DNA from: Blastomussa wellsi
Lineage: Eukaryota; Cnidaria; Anthozoa; Scleractinia; Plerogyridae
Reading direction: 5' to 3'
Length of the DNA: 64,000 nt
Assembly (NCBI GenBank): GCA_947652115.1
Contig: OX393562.1
Span: 8,923,374 to 8,987,373, forward strand
Positions within the stretch are counted from its first letter, which is position 1. Each line of letters begins with the position of its first letter. The position numbers and the translations under genes were made by a program. Positions 28,574 to 39,484 of this stretch are shown in pieces. The notes beneath the pieces are model-generated. The model did not search any database. It was given only the letters and a program-made list of their open reading frames with translations, and was not told the origin of the DNA.

Positions 28574-29839
28574 TTTGAAGAAAATATTTAACAAAGATAC
28601 CAAAATTTATGTTACCCCTGATCAGTATTTTTCAACAAAGTTCAGAGAGATATTCCAAAAATAACAGCTGAAATTCGTAATATCAAAGCCCGCAAAAAAA
28701 TGGTTAAGGGGGCCAAATCTGTCTTTCTGGGACCAGCAGCTGAACTTTGCAGTGTGGTACGCCACGACAGGCTGCGGAATCTCAAGAGAAGTATTTGACG
28801 AAGAAAACACAACGTTGAAACTGCCACCGCAGGTACGGGCGTTTTATATCGTCCACGTTTACTTCACGGTTCGACGCATCCTATTTCAGCTCGGAGGAAT
28901 CCAAAGCTTTAGCGCGCTTCCTGGCGACCAAACATGGAGTCAGTTTAACAATCGTTACGACGAAGCTTCTTATGTGTAGAGTTCGGTATTGACCCGTCAA
29001 CTGATTTCCGGTTTAAGTACGGGGAGAACCACGGGTTGGGGAGCGTTTACGTTTATTGCCGTGATCCTTTCATCCGGAACCTGTCCTATCCATCAGCAAA
29101 AGCAAAATTTGATGATGAAGATCCGAGAGTGTCAGAAAAGGGAATTTCAATTTGTTTCATAAGAAATGACGCTGCTGAAGAGCAATTCAATTGGTTCGCA
29201 CCAAAACCCTCGGCAGGTTTGACCAAGGCGGGGCTTTCACGTATCAATCAGTCAATTGAAGCCTTTGTTTATTGCATTTTAGGCGCGTAAGTAAACGTAC
29301 GCAGCAGCATCCTAGGAGAAGGGGGCACGCAAAGGAGGCGCAGAGCGAGTTTCTTGTCTTAGTGGAAGATGCAGTGAGGCAGCCCGACCTGGCGAAAAGC
29401 GTGCAGCGTTATCAGCTGGCGGTCATTGAGGCCAAGGTAAGGTTGAACCTTGCTGTTTGTCCGGGGGCTTGGCTGATGCCGGGGGATATGATAATAAACA
29501 CAGAAAGTACGGTCGGTTACAACAACCGATTGAAACAGGCGATACCGGGAATGAAACTGGGGATAAACGAAGAGGCAAACAAGGAAACGAAAAAGGCTGG
29601 GCTTCGGTGCATGGATGGCGGGAGATCGAAAATTAACCCGCCATCCTTCGAATCCTGTTCACAAGGCAGCCACAGCTGAAAGCAAAAAAGATCCAAAGCC
29701 TGCAAGTCCAGCAACAGAAGAAGTGCAAACAGAAGAACCAACACCCTCGGCTGGCTCAGACAGCCATCTCAACAACAAAATAGCTGTCGCTGTTGGCGCG
29801 GTTGCAGTTGCGGGGTTGGCTTTCTTTACATTGCGTTGA
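28573..29839 (+). pseudogene. P3: large conserved protein, 3' part
   Basis: Continuation of 21701-22079 after the MULE. Landmarks in order: FWDQQLNFAVWYATTGCGIS, LPPQVRAFYIVHVYFTVRRI, WSQFNNRYDEASY (then a frameshift), NHGLGSVYVYCRDP, LTKAGLSRINQSIEAFVYCI, a frameshift near 29285-29330, EFLVLVEDAVRQPDLAKSV, then a last frame ending KIAVAVGAVAVAGLAFFTLR at 29837-29839. At least three frameshifts. The matching P1 segment is at 1-580. It is probably a structural protein with a C-terminal membrane anchor. Confidence 0.65.
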
Positions 29840-31107
29840 CGCCGGCTCTCAATCAAAAATGCCACCACACCCAAAATCAGAAGCCATGTGTGCTCTGCCA
29901 GAAAACCAATTGCCTGGCCAGCAGCTTTGAAGAGGAAACTAACAATCGAGCCAATTAACCCGGGAAGGATTCCAGCAAGTTTTTTGCCAATCTCTTTCAA
30001 ACCATTTCCAAGCCCTTTTGCCGTGGCTTTCAGCGAGTTGTTTATGACGCCGACGACGGCGCCGATCGTGACTCCAGCAGCAAGAAGGATTGAATCGACT
30101 GTCACGCCATATTTCTTGAAGATCTCTTTGACCTTTTCACGAAGAGGCTTTTCCCGCTCAATTTCCTCAAGCTGTGTCAACCTGGTTCACACACAGAGGG
30201 TGAGGCATTCTCATCGTTGATGACCGCCCCGTCTTCTTCATTTTGGCGTTCAAGTTCTGCTTTTTGAACTTTCAGCTCGTTGAAGGCTTCTGTGTCAATT
30301 TTCTCTTGAAGCCTGGCATTTTTGTCTCTGATCTTCTGAATATCTTCTTGTAATTTTAGCGCCTGTTTTGCTGCTTTGTTCTTTTGTTCCAGTTGCTTTC
30401 TTTTATCTTGATGTTATTTTTCAAGGGCTTTTTTCTCCTGTTTCAGTTTTTGAATTTCTCTTTCATTCAAAGGACCATGTGTATCTTCAAGGGCAGCTCT
30501 CTGTTCATCAATTACTCTCATTCTGTTTCTTTCTTCTTCCATGGCATTTTCAACTTGTTCTCGACCTTTTGCCATAGATAAAGATTTTTCCAGTTCTTTT
30601 TCTTTTTCAGCCAGTGATTCATAAGTGGACTTTCCAAGGGCAGTTTTTATTTCTTTGGTAAGCCTTGGATTTATTTCCCCACTTTTTGTGGAAAACAGGT
30701 CATATGCTTTTTTTCCAGCGCCAAACATTTTAACTTGAAGCCTTTTGTTTTTTGGGCTGTAAAAAAAGTCAAGCTCACTTGAGCTCATGTCCGGAAATAT
30801 CTCTTTTGCAGCAAGCCAAGCTAGTTCACTGCTGAGTTCACCGCTGCCTATCAATGGAGTTACCTCGGTGTAGGAAGTGTCAGGCGATCCGCTGACCCGC
30901 TAGCCTTGTTTCCATTTCAATTTCTTCACCGCCATGATAGGGAGTCGAAGCGGTGTCCGGCACAAAAGGACCGGTTGTGTTTTTGCGATTTTCCTCTTGT
31001 TCATCGTCATCGCCATCGTTGTCAATAGCATCGTCAAGGTCAGGGTCTTCGTGACCAAAGGGATGTGGATCATAACCAGGATTATCAAAACTGCCACCTT
31101 CCACCAT
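29659..31107 (-). pseudogene. P3: coiled-coil and membrane protein, broken
   Basis: Three ORF pieces reproduce the P1 protein at 577-1925: acidic start (31107, MVEGGSFDNPGYDP), coiled coil (30414-30854, MRVIDEQRAALEDTHGPL), then the Gly/Ala membrane region (29659-30180, ILPGLIGSIVSFLFKAAGQ). A stop at ~30899 and frameshifts near 30415 and 30180-30300 separate them. The stop codon used by P1 is absent, so the frame runs into the convergent neighbour. Confidence 0.65.
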
Positions 31108-31147
31108 TGTCTATTGAATGAAAAAATTTTTCTGTTTAATATACAAA

Positions 31148-31864
31148 ATGGAAGTGCAAGCAAACCTTCGTCCAACACACAGTGAAAAAAATCCCAACGC
31201 GATGAAAGCCGAGCGCACGGTCAATCGCATCACCTTTGATCGAAGCGAAGCCAACCCCACCGAGACCCTTTTTGTTTACGTACCCAAGCTGAATGAGCAC
31301 GAGGTCCTTGTGCCAGGCTCTCTCGGACTGCTTTTCAACATCGACCTGTCTGGAGGGGACACCAACAACTCCCTCGTTCAAAACGTCACACGGGCTCTTG
31401 TTGACAAGATGGTTGTGAAGTACGCTGGCTGGTTGGCTGTGCTGGTTTCAAGAGGAAAATCCAAAGAAACCCTCGGTGTGCAACTGTCGCACGATCAGGT
31501 GAAGCGCCTCTCAGACAAAGATGTTGAGAAATATATCAAACGTTTGGAGGCCTATGTGAGCACAAAGATAACTGACAGCTTGCTCGACAGCTTCATTTTC
31601 CTTGTGACCAAAGCGGTTGGCTTGGTCGTCGAAATCAAAGACAACGAAGCTTTTCAAAAAGATCTCAGAAACGACTATTTAATCAACGAACGGCTCTCCA
31701 ACCTGGCTGGCGCCACTGCACTCAAGTGCGGAAGTTTTCTCGCTGTGGCCGACGCGGCGATGATCACAATAAAACACATTGATTGGAAAAGCAAAGCAAA
31801 ATCGGAAGAAATTATTGAGCATTCCTCACCAACTGTTGAGCTTTCCTCACCAACCGCTGAATAA
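31148..31864 (+). CDS. P3: in-frame fusion of capsid N-terminus to a downstream small gene
   Basis: The first ~93 residues match the P1 capsid protein (ANLRPTHSEKNPNAMKAERT, FNIDLSGGDTNN). At about 31427 it switches to the middle of the gene found at 3880-4371 in P1 (LAVLVSRGKSKETLGVQLSH, then KDVEKYIKRLEAYVS) and continues to its end. The corresponding ~1.7 kb of P1 (most of the capsid gene, all of the ATPase) is missing. The 239-codon frame is open, so a chimeric protein is possible, but P3 cannot make a capsid by itself. Confidence 0.75.
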   Translation: MEVQANLRPTHSEKNPNAMKAERTVNRITFDRSEANPTETLFVYVPKLNEHEVLVPGSLGLLFNIDLSGGDTNNSLVQNVTRALVDKMVVKYAGWLAVLVSRGKSKETLGVQLSHDQVKRLSDKDVEKYIKRLEAYVSTKITDSLLDSFIFLVTKAVGLVVEIKDNEAFQKDLRNDYLINERLSNLAGATALKCGSFLAVADAAMITIKHIDWKSKAKSEEIIEHSSPTVELSSPTAE

Positions 31865-31944
31865 TTCCTCAGCAATTCCTCACAAATATGCAGCAATTCC
31901 TCACAAAAATTTTTTTTATTGAATATATATATTTGTTTCCAAAA

Positions 31945-32469
31945 ATGAATGAAGAAAAGAAGCAACCGACCGTGCAAGAAAGCACTGAAGCACTGAAAAG
32001 CCATCCAACTTCACAAACTCCAGCCACAAAGCCCTCCAAAAATCCCAAACGAGTGGCTGCTGGTAAACTGGTTGCTGAAAGAAATAGGGTGCTCCGCGAA
32101 GCACGGAAAAAAGTTTATCTCGAGAAAATCGCAAACGAGAATGAAAAAAAATCTGCACCTGATCCTCCTGCGCCTACGCCTGCGCCATCAGAGCCAGCTG
32201 CAGATGATTCCAAAGTCAGAAATTGGCTCAGCACAACCCAATGGATCTCTATCATTGCAATTGGCACAACGCTTGTAACGACTTATGTCAAGCGTGAAGA
32301 CATCAAAGCCTTTTTTCGGCCAACTGCGCCGGCACCTCCGTCAGCGCCAGCACCTGCGCCACAATCTCCGCAGCCATCACCGCAACCCAAAAAGGCCTTC
32401 GCTATATGGACTAAAAAAAATCCATTTGAATATATTTTGCAGAATATAAAATGCCGAAAATCAGCTTAA
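31945..32469 (+). CDS. P3: Lys/Ala-rich single-pass membrane protein, intact
   Basis: Homologue of 4436-4924. It has a basic block (NPKRVAAGKLVAERNRVLRE), hydrophobic WISIIAIGTTLVTTYV, KREDIKAFF and a Pro/Ala-rich tail. A TATATATA stretch lies ~20 bp before the ATG. The stop overlaps the start of the next gene (32451). The C-terminal end (FEYILQNIKCRKSA) extends past the P1 end, probably because an earlier stop was lost. Confidence 0.55.
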   Translation: MNEEKKQPTVQESTEALKSHPTSQTPATKPSKNPKRVAAGKLVAERNRVLREARKKVYLEKIANENEKKSAPDPPAPTPAPSEPAADDSKVRNWLSTTQWISIIAIGTTLVTTYVKREDIKAFFRPTAPAPPSAPAPAPQSPQPSPQPKKAFAIWTKKNPFEYILQNIKCRKSA

Positions 32470-32747
32470 CCCCGTTTGCGATAACCACCGCAGCAGCAAC
32501 AGGCATTGGCCTGTTTTGGTGGTATTTCACAAAGTGTTGCTTTAACAGTGTCGTTTGGCTTGTCAAAAATCCTGATCTGTCTGCGGAGGAAAATGAGGAA
32601 GATGAGGAAGAAGAGGAAAATGTGGAAGAGCTAAGTGATCAAGAAAAGAAAGAGTTACTTTGGAAAGTGTTAAGGTTACTATGCACCTTCAGGGGTGTTT
32701 CGCGTCGAAGCGATGTAGCGCGCGCGGGTTACATCGCAGATATCTAA
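32451..32747 (+). pseudogene. P3: small acidic membrane protein, C-terminus replaced by transposon sequence
   Basis: Starts MPKISLTPFAITTAAATGIG. A hydrophobic segment and an acidic run (AEENEEDEEEEENVEELSDQ) follow. From codon ~74 the sequence comes from the TTAA-flanked element at 32674, so the original C-terminus is lost. Homologues: 4977-5294 (fused) and 51362-51670 (degenerate). Confidence 0.6.
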
Positions 32748-33402
32748 AACCCTATATCAAATTAAAGCTTATAGAGCTGGCTTTTTAAATATCCTATCCA
32801 TTTTGTAATATTCTGAAATGCCGATTTTTCCGCGAAGTCTGAACGCAAGCGCGTGATTCGGCTTCTGACAGCTTCAACTCAAAGCGAATTTAATATTTTG
32901 CTTAATTGGTTTGTTTTCCGGTTTTCGGACCCCAAGACCTAAAAAACCGTGTCTGCGTTTTGTCAAATTCGTTTGCATTAAAAAGTTACAGCGCCTTTTC
33001 AAAACAGAGCAAAAATTAATCGAAGTTATCGTACAAAAATGGCTCTCAACAAAAAAGTTTTGGGAAATTAAAAATACGCAGACACGTTTTTGTTGTTTAT
33101 ATATTAAACTAACTTTTCTCCAAATTTGGCGGCAATTGAACAAATTGCACTTGAGTTGCAGCTTTTGAAAGTCACCCTATCTAGCGAAAAATTCAACATT
33201 TACGTCAACAGGTTGTCAAGGGCCTGTCAATCAGAAACGAAAGTTTTACTTCCGGTAAAAACGAAAAATCGCATTTTCTCCGCCGCTAAAAAAATATTTT
33301 TTTGATTTTTTTTTTTTAGATGAAAGATCACGCTTAGACCTATTGATTAGCATAAAAATCCAAATTTCGCGAAAATGGCCGGTCCCAAGGTGCATAGTAA
33401 CC
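32674..33402. mobile_element. TTAA-flanked non-autonomous element (piggyBac-like MITE)
   Basis: Inverted ends GGTTACTATGCACCTT are flanked by TTAA on both sides (32670-32673 and 33403-33406), the target site of piggyBac-type transposases. The 729-bp body is AT-rich and has no transposase ORF. It was inserted into the small P3 gene at 32451. Confidence 0.75.
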
Positions 33403-33449
33403 TTAAAAAAAATTTCCAATTAAATAATTTTCTCTTATCTATAACCAAC

Positions 33450-33671
33450 ATGTCTGACAACAAGCTCGTCAAAATCGTCATAGATTCCGCAACCCTCGTC
33501 GGCCTCTCTGCGGGCATTGGCTGGGTGGCCAAGAAAGCGTTCAGGAAAAGTTTTACAGGTGACCCTTCTAATTCCTTCGAAAACTACGCAATGTTCACAG
33601 CTGTGATGGCGGGGAGCCTTGCGCTCAAAAAATATCTGGAGGACAAGAAATTCCTTCCCACCAGCTTCTGA
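33450..33671 (+). CDS. P3: small Gly-rich membrane protein, intact
   Basis: 73 aa, MSDNKLVKIVIDSATLVGLS at the start, GIGWVAKKAF, SFTGDPSN, then a second hydrophobic stretch AMFTAVMAGSLALKKYLED. Likely two short membrane segments. The homologue in P4 (51093-51315) has one stop; in P1 it is fused to another gene. Function unknown. Confidence 0.6.
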   Translation: MSDNKLVKIVIDSATLVGLSAGIGWVAKKAFRKSFTGDPSNSFENYAMFTAVMAGSLALKKYLEDKKFLPTSF

Positions 33672-33716
33672 AATCCTTCCGACCAACATTTTGAAAATAA
33701 AAATATAAGAAAAAAA

Positions 33717-34142
33717 GTGGCAAGTATCGCGATTATGGTTGGCGGAGCTGTGCTGAATGCAGCGGCTTTCATCGGCGGAAATTATCTTGCGAGAGCTTTT
33801 GGCGGCGGCGACAAAGCTGCGCTTGAAGAAAAAGTGCGGCATGATAAAGCTCTCGAGACGTACCAAGCTGCGTACGCAAAATACGCGCGAGACCGCACCA
33901 AACTTCTCGACTGGATTGAAACAAATGCACAGATCAAGGCAGAAGCAAAGCAAAACTTCACTAACACTGAATATGCATTTAAACTCTACAGCCAGACACA
34001 TCCTGAACAACGGATGAAGCCCCCCAAAGAACCCAAATTCTCTGATTTCTATCAACCGAGCCAGCAGCAGAAAAATGGCGAACTCGCATTCGTTGGCGTC
34101 GGGGCTCTCGCTCTGAGTTATGCAGCTTTTCGGTTCTTTTAA
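33717..34142 (+). CDS. P3: small conserved protein with hydrophobic N-terminus (start codon GTG)
   Basis: 141 aa, same family as 5340-5764 and 50643-51068. The initiator is GTG where both relatives have ATG in the same context (xTGGCAAGT), so translation may be impaired. The conserved core (HDKALETYQAAYAKYARDR) and C-terminal YAAFRFF are intact. Confidence 0.55.
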   Translation: MASIAIMVGGAVLNAAAFIGGNYLARAFGGGDKAALEEKVRHDKALETYQAAYAKYARDRTKLLDWIETNAQIKAEAKQNFTNTEYAFKLYSQTHPEQRMKPPKEPKFSDFYQPSQQQKNGELAFVGVGALALSYAAFRFF

Positions 34143-34163
34143 ACTTTTTTTGCCTCTTTAGTG

Positions 34164-35152
34164 ATGGATGCAAAACTCTCAAAGATATACTACGGTCCGG
34201 GAGGATATTGGAAAGGGCTCCCAGCTGTTAAAAAATTATCTGAGGCCGCCAAAGTGCCTGAAGACGCTGCAAAAAAGTGGTTGGTCAAACAAGCCCTCTA
34301 GCAGGTCTGGCTGCCCGCTCCGAGACACATTCCAAGACCAAAATTTGATGTTCCCACGCCCAATGCGTTCCACCAGGCGGACCTTCTTTTTTTACCTCAC
34401 GACAAACTGCCCCGCGGTCGCAAAATTTTTAAATATGCGCTGACCGTCGTCGACGTTGCCAGCCGGTTCAAAGAAGCTGAACCCTTCACTTCAAAAAATT
34501 CTGATGAGGTCGCGCGGGCTTTTCACCCTTGGAGTGGCGTCAACTTCTGCAGGTTGATCCCGGGCGTGAATTCATGGGCGCCGTGACGAAAGACATGGTG
34601 AAACACAAAACCTTTATTCGCCGCGGACGTGTTGACATTCACCACGACCAGGCCATTGTTGAACGTTTCAACCGCACCCTCGCCGAGCGTTTGTTCGGAC
34701 ATCAATATGCTGTTGAAATGCGCCTGCCTGAAGGTCAGCGGTCCACTGCGTGGGTAAAAAGACTTCCTCTCGTTGTTGCCGCTCTGAATAACGAAAAGAC
34801 AAGCCTTATCGACAAGAAACCTGCGGAAGCTATCAAAGAAAAAGCTGTTTATTCCAAACCATCGACATCTTATAGAAGGCCTGTTGGTAAGGCTGAAAAA
34901 ATCCTCCCCTCTGTTGTCCAAGTTCGCTATCTTTACTATCCAGGAGAGTTGGAAGGCGGGGGAAAGAAGAGAGCCACAGATCCAATCTGGTCCTTGAAAG
35001 TTTACAACATTGAAAGGTCTTTTTGCAAACCGAATCAACCCGTTCTCTATTATTTGCACGACGGTCCGGGGCGCGGCTTTGTGCGTGAAGAGCTCATGGT
35101 TGTCCCTCCAAACACCGTTCCCCCGCCGGCAAACTTGAACAGTGTCTTTTAA
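34164..35152 (+). pseudogene. P3: retroviral-type integrase, broken
   Basis: Starts MDAKLSKIYYGPGGYWKGLP. TAG at ~34299 replaces the Trp codon of P4. The first catalytic block (ALTVVDVASRFKEAE) is in another frame. A deletion near 34520 removes ~25 bases. Then LLQVDPGREFMG (second Asp), the HHDQAIVERFNRTLAERLFG block (Glu) and a C-terminal domain (YYPGELEGG, PIWSLKVYN, FCKPNQPVLYYLHDGPGRG) remain open to 35152. Key DDE residues are present but not in one frame. Confidence 0.8.
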
Positions 35153-35171
35153 AGAAATAGATGTATTTTGA

Positions 35172-35461
35172 AAAATGGGAAGTGGACGCAACGGTGTGTT
35201 TATTTCAAAGGCAAATTTAAGAAAAAATGTGATCCTGACCAAAATTTTTGGGTTGTTAACTCAAAAACGTTTCGGAAAGAAGAAGAAACCTTTTTTGCCG
35301 ATCCTTTGATTGACATTTTGCGTGGTTTGGACCCACGCGATGTTGTTCGAGCACTTGGGATTCATTCAACCCCAAATTCTGTCAAATCAACATCAGCCAA
35401 AGCTGCTGCCATCTCTTCGAGTTCAGCTTCTGTAAAATCAAGTGTTTCTGTGAACCCATAA
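35172..35461 (+). CDS. P3: possible small ORF overlapping the PolB 3' end
   Basis: An open frame between integrase and PolB reads WTQRCVYFKGKFKKKCDPDQ and PLIDILRGLDPRDVVRALGI before overlapping the antisense PolB tail. Only the first ~65 codons look protein-like. No family recognised; it may be chance. Confidence 0.25.
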
Positions 35462-38400
35462 GCTTTTGTATGGATCCCGTCATCCGCTATCCAGCGTTTT
35501 GAATCAAACGCGGACAGCGAAATCTTGTTGACGTGCATGCCATAGATGTCCCTCGCTTCGAAGAATGTTCATTCCGTGCCACAACTGCTTCGCACCGAAA
35601 AGTGTTTCCTTGAACTGTTCATGCTTGATTTGTTTCTTGACCACGCACTTTTTTACGCCCTTTGCTTTTTTGATATTTTTTCGTCCGCCTTCAGAATCGA
35701 ATACATTTTCGATCTCAGACAAACGCACTCTGAAATCGGCGTTCCAGCACATTCATCTTTCATCTTGCCCAAGACCTTTTTATTCTCATTTGAGTGAAGC
35801 GGATGATCTGCCGGGTAATCGCTCGTGTCATAAAGAAAAGAATTTCTCGCAATGTCTTTGTAGACGTCTTCCGTTTCTATCTCAAGCAGAAGGCTATCGG
35901 TGTCTGTATACAATAGCTCACACTTTTCACCGTATAGCTTTTTTAGCTAGTTATAGAAAAAGTCGTACATCAGGATTTTGCTGTTGTCAAGGATCGTCAT
36001 TCCCGTGTAAACAGGTTTGTTCAGCAGCAGCTTGCTTTTGTGCATGTGGATCCCCGCCATGTCGTTTGTTAATTCGGCAAACCTTGAGTACAAAGGGCTT
36101 GCAACCAGCTTCCTTATTTTATTTTCCTCAACGCTTCTCACGATTTTTATGTCAACACGGTTGCGCAGATTTTCCATCGTTTTACCGAAAACCGAGTTGT
36201 TCATGAGCTTGTAAAAATTCTTTTCAAAGTCGCTTCTCGCCTTTTTTCTGAACTCTGTATTCATCATGATATAAGGTTCCATCCAGCGCTCTTGCTCGAA
36301 CTCCAGCACCCTGTGCACCCGCTTAAGTTTCATGCCCTGCTTGAGATAGAACTGAAGGTTTCTAAGATGCACCACATAGTTCTTTTTGTCTTCGAGTGTC
36401 AGCAGCAGCTTTTTGCTTGGAGGAATTTTTATATCAAGGTCTTTTATCAAACCTTTCTGATAGTCAGACATCTTTTCTTTTTTTACTTCCTTTTTTTCCG
36501 GTGCCAATGGATAGCTGTTGTGCTCCTTGTGCAGTTCTGCGGGATATTCAAGATCTACCTCGAGAATCCACCCATTTCTTGCGTTCTCTTTTTTATTGAG
36601 GATTTCCTGCTCTGTGGGCATAACGCGTTTCCATTTGAAATCCCTTTTCGGCAGGGGCTTGCACATTGCCCATGCGTAAGGGTTGTTTGCGTCGAGATAG
36701 ATGATATATTTTTTCGGTTCGCTGGGGTCGTAGTCAGGAAGCTGAGGATTGTTCGCATTTGCAAACCTCTTGCTTACCATTGCAAGTCCACCCCGTATTC
36801 CCCTTTCCACGAAAAGTTGCATTTCAAGGTCTGTGAACAGCTCCAGCTCGACTCCCGTCATTTTCAGGAGCGCATCCCAGCTCAGGCCTGGCGACGTGTA
36901 ATAATGTGCTGGATTCAACCCATACTTCTCTGCGCACAGGTTACGGAAGTTCTCGAAAACATCTGCCAGCAGAGCGACGTCTGTTTTCACATAAAGGTCG
37001 TGATAGTCGCCCAGTGTTTTGCATCCGAAAGCCTCCCAGACCCTCTGTGCGTGCGCATACTCTTCGTCTGTGATGTGCTCGTCATTCAGCTTGCTGAAAA
37101 ACTTGTCTTTGTCTGGCAGCTTTGTCTCGCTGAATCTGTCCCAAGAGTCCATGTAATCGTAAGGATAGATCCCTTTTTTGAAAAGCAGTTCGCTGCTGTT
37201 TGAAATGCTCGATGTTATTTTCAACGATTCCTTTGGTGTCGCTCTTACAAGTGAATCAAGGCTTCCAAGGAGCAAATTCAAGCTGTCTATGAAATGAAGA
37301 TTCCCCATTGAAAATGTGATGTATTTCTCCATGTTTTTAGCAATGCATCGGACTTCTTTCTGCTGTTCAGACATCGCTTGCATAAGATGATGCGCATCAT
37401 ATCCTCTGAGATTGTGAAATACGACAGGAATTGGAACCGTTTTGGGTTTTATTCGCAGTTTAAAATTGCATTCGTTGTGTGCTGCACCGCGGAACCTGCC
37501 GGTGATGTGACGATGGTCTTTCACCGCGTCTCTGAAGTTTTTCTGAAGCAGCGGCTCTGCACAGAACAAACACGTTTCCTGATTTTTTGCAATCCAATGA
37601 TCATTTTTGTCTTTTATGTCTTTTATTCTTTTCAGTCTTATGAAATCTAATTCTTTCTGCGCTGTATAAAAACATTTTTTATGACTTTGCCCGCTATACA
37701 TTTCATTGTTCCAAACTGGCAATGAATCAAGGAACCGCTTGCTTCGTGCCATTCTGTCTTCTCAGTGTAGCTTTTTTGTTTGCTCTCTGGTCCACGTGAA
37801 CAGCCTGGAATCTTTTTGACCAAAGCTTCAAAGTCTGCATAAATAACAAATGGCGCTTTTAACTGTTTGTGATGATTTTTGAATGAAAGGATGTTTTTCC
37901 CTTCTTCCGGCATCACGATCCTTGTTGGCCTTCCATTAACACCTTTACAATATTTTTTATGATCCCCGAGCAAATCCGCTCGTGTGAAACCTGTTAAGCA
38001 CATCATGCAGTAGTGCTTTGTGCAACATTTTTTGGCCTGATCGAACAGCAATGCGGAGACACGTTTTACAAAACAATAATGCTGTTTTTCCCCTGACTCT
38101 ATTAGCAAAAGGTTAATCCTTTCTAAATTTTTCTCTTTGTCACTTATCCTGTGAACTATCACACAGTTGTTTTCCCAACCAAATACATTTATTGCTAAAT
38201 GTGGGTTCTGCTCTTCAAGCTTGTCTATCTGTTTCACCGGTGTTGGGAAATCGATACCTTCATAGTTGATACCATCGTTAACCGGATATTTGCTTGGTCT
38301 TTGTGGGTTCTTTCCATCACTTGGAGGAAATAAAGCAGCTCTGAGTGACCACTTCAAACATTCGTTGTCCCTGTTTTTCACGTTTACTATGGCCTTCTTG

Positions 38401-38933
38401 TTTGCCAGTTTGGCTGGAAGAGGTACATAAGTTGCTCCTTTCAATGGCTCAAAGCGTGCGACATTCACATATGCTGTTTCTATATTTTCAACTTCCCAAT
38501 CTGAACCCAGTTCTGACCAGTTTTCTATTTCTCCATTTACTTTTTCAATGAATTTGTTGATTTCAGTTTCAATTTTTTCCTCTTCGTGCCTTTGGATAAC
38601 ATGGGGATCTGTTTCTTTGAAATAATGCGACATATATTGCATTTCTTCGTTTACTTCTCTTGAAAAGTTCACTTTTAACCCGAAACTTACTTTTATGTTT
38701 TTTAACGTATGGAGTTCTTCTTTAACCAAATCTATGTACTTTTCTTTGTTTTCTCTTGCGTACACCAAAATGTCTTGGTTGTTTGGGTTTCCTCTGGTTG
38801 GAAGCATCCACCATACACGAAGCCATTCCCTGTAATTTGTTTGTGATATCATAAACCTGTCATGTTCAACACCATTTTCTGGGTTTTGTTCTTGTTCAAG
38901 AAATTCTACCAGAAATTCGTTTGGCACATCCAT
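35362..38933 (-). pseudogene. P3: protein-primed family B DNA polymerase
   Basis: Starts at 38933 right at the inner TIR end (MDVPNEFLVEFLEQEQNP). The exonuclease motif YADFEALVKK is at ~37830. A deletion at ~37745, compared with P1, joins EKTEWHEA to FLDSLPVWNN and shifts the frame. Palm motifs: DANNPYAWAM (the P1 copy has DANNLYGWAM), KLMNNSVFGKT, and YTDTDSLLLEIE. TAG at 35947-35949 (Lys in P1) and frameshifts near 35740 and 35560 precede the C-terminus ending at 35362. It converges on the integrase. Broken but nearly full length. Confidence 0.8.
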
Positions 38934-38993
38934 GTTTTCGTATATTCTTGTGCAGATATTTCTTCAAATGGAATATAATTATAGCACACAATA

Positions 38994-39484
38994 TGCTTGT
39001 GATGATATTTCTTCAAATGGAAATATAATTCTGGCACACAATATTGCAAGTGCTTGCATTTCTTCAAATGGAAATATGTTTCCTCCATTTCCATCTCACC
39101 GCTCGCTTGGCGGGTCGAAACTCGTTTTGTCGCTCGCTTGGTTGGTTTGTTGTTTCGCTTGGCTTGGCTTTTCGGGTTTGTCCGCCGCTTGGCTTGGGTC
39201 ACGCTCTTTTGTTTGGCTCACATTCGCTTCTCTCGTTTGGTTGGTTTGTTGTTTCGCTTGGCTTGGCTTGGTGGGTTTGTCCGCCGCTTGGCACACATTC
39301 GCTTCCCTCGCTTGGTTGGTTTGTTGTTTCGCTTGGCTTGGCTTGGCCGGTTTGTCCACCGCTTGGCACACCACAAGCTACCAACCCGCTGCCACCCCGC
39401 CCTGCCACCCCTGCCACCCCCTGCCACCAACTGTGCACCAGCTGTGCACCAGCTGTGCCAGAACCACCCTCTTTTTTTGTGTGT
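38994..39484 (-). repeat. P3 right terminal inverted repeat
   Basis: Inverse of 18522-19035. It has the same GCCAAGCC-rich tandem units and C-rich tract. The ATTTCTTCAAATGGAAAT motif occurs at 38963, 39007 and 39058, one copy more than on the left, because a ~45-bp unit just inside the TIR is duplicated before the PolB start. Confidence 0.8.

Larger units (their letters stand above)
18522..39484 (+). mobile_element. Polinton P3, full length with TIRs
   Basis: The termini read ACACACAAAAAAGAGGGTGG inwards from both ends, and AATGT flanks them on both sides (18517-18521; 39485-39489). The element holds an F-box-like small gene, a PPxY protein, a penton-like gene, a large conserved protein split by a MULE, the coiled-coil protein, a capsid-gene remnant, small genes, integrase and convergent PolB. 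It lacks most of the capsid gene and all of the ATPase. A 5-bp duplication and non-AG ends differ from the 6-bp, AG-starting Polinton rule. Confidence 0.85.

Noticed and set aside
28573..28581. Target-site duplication for the MULE
   Set aside because: Flanking sequences agree only partly (6 of 8 bases at best), so no duplication is claimed.
36292..37203. 303-aa plus-strand ORF opposite PolB of P3
   Set aside because: Shadow of the PolB gene, whose catalytic motifs are on the other strand. The related ORF opposite the P1 PolB is broken at different places.
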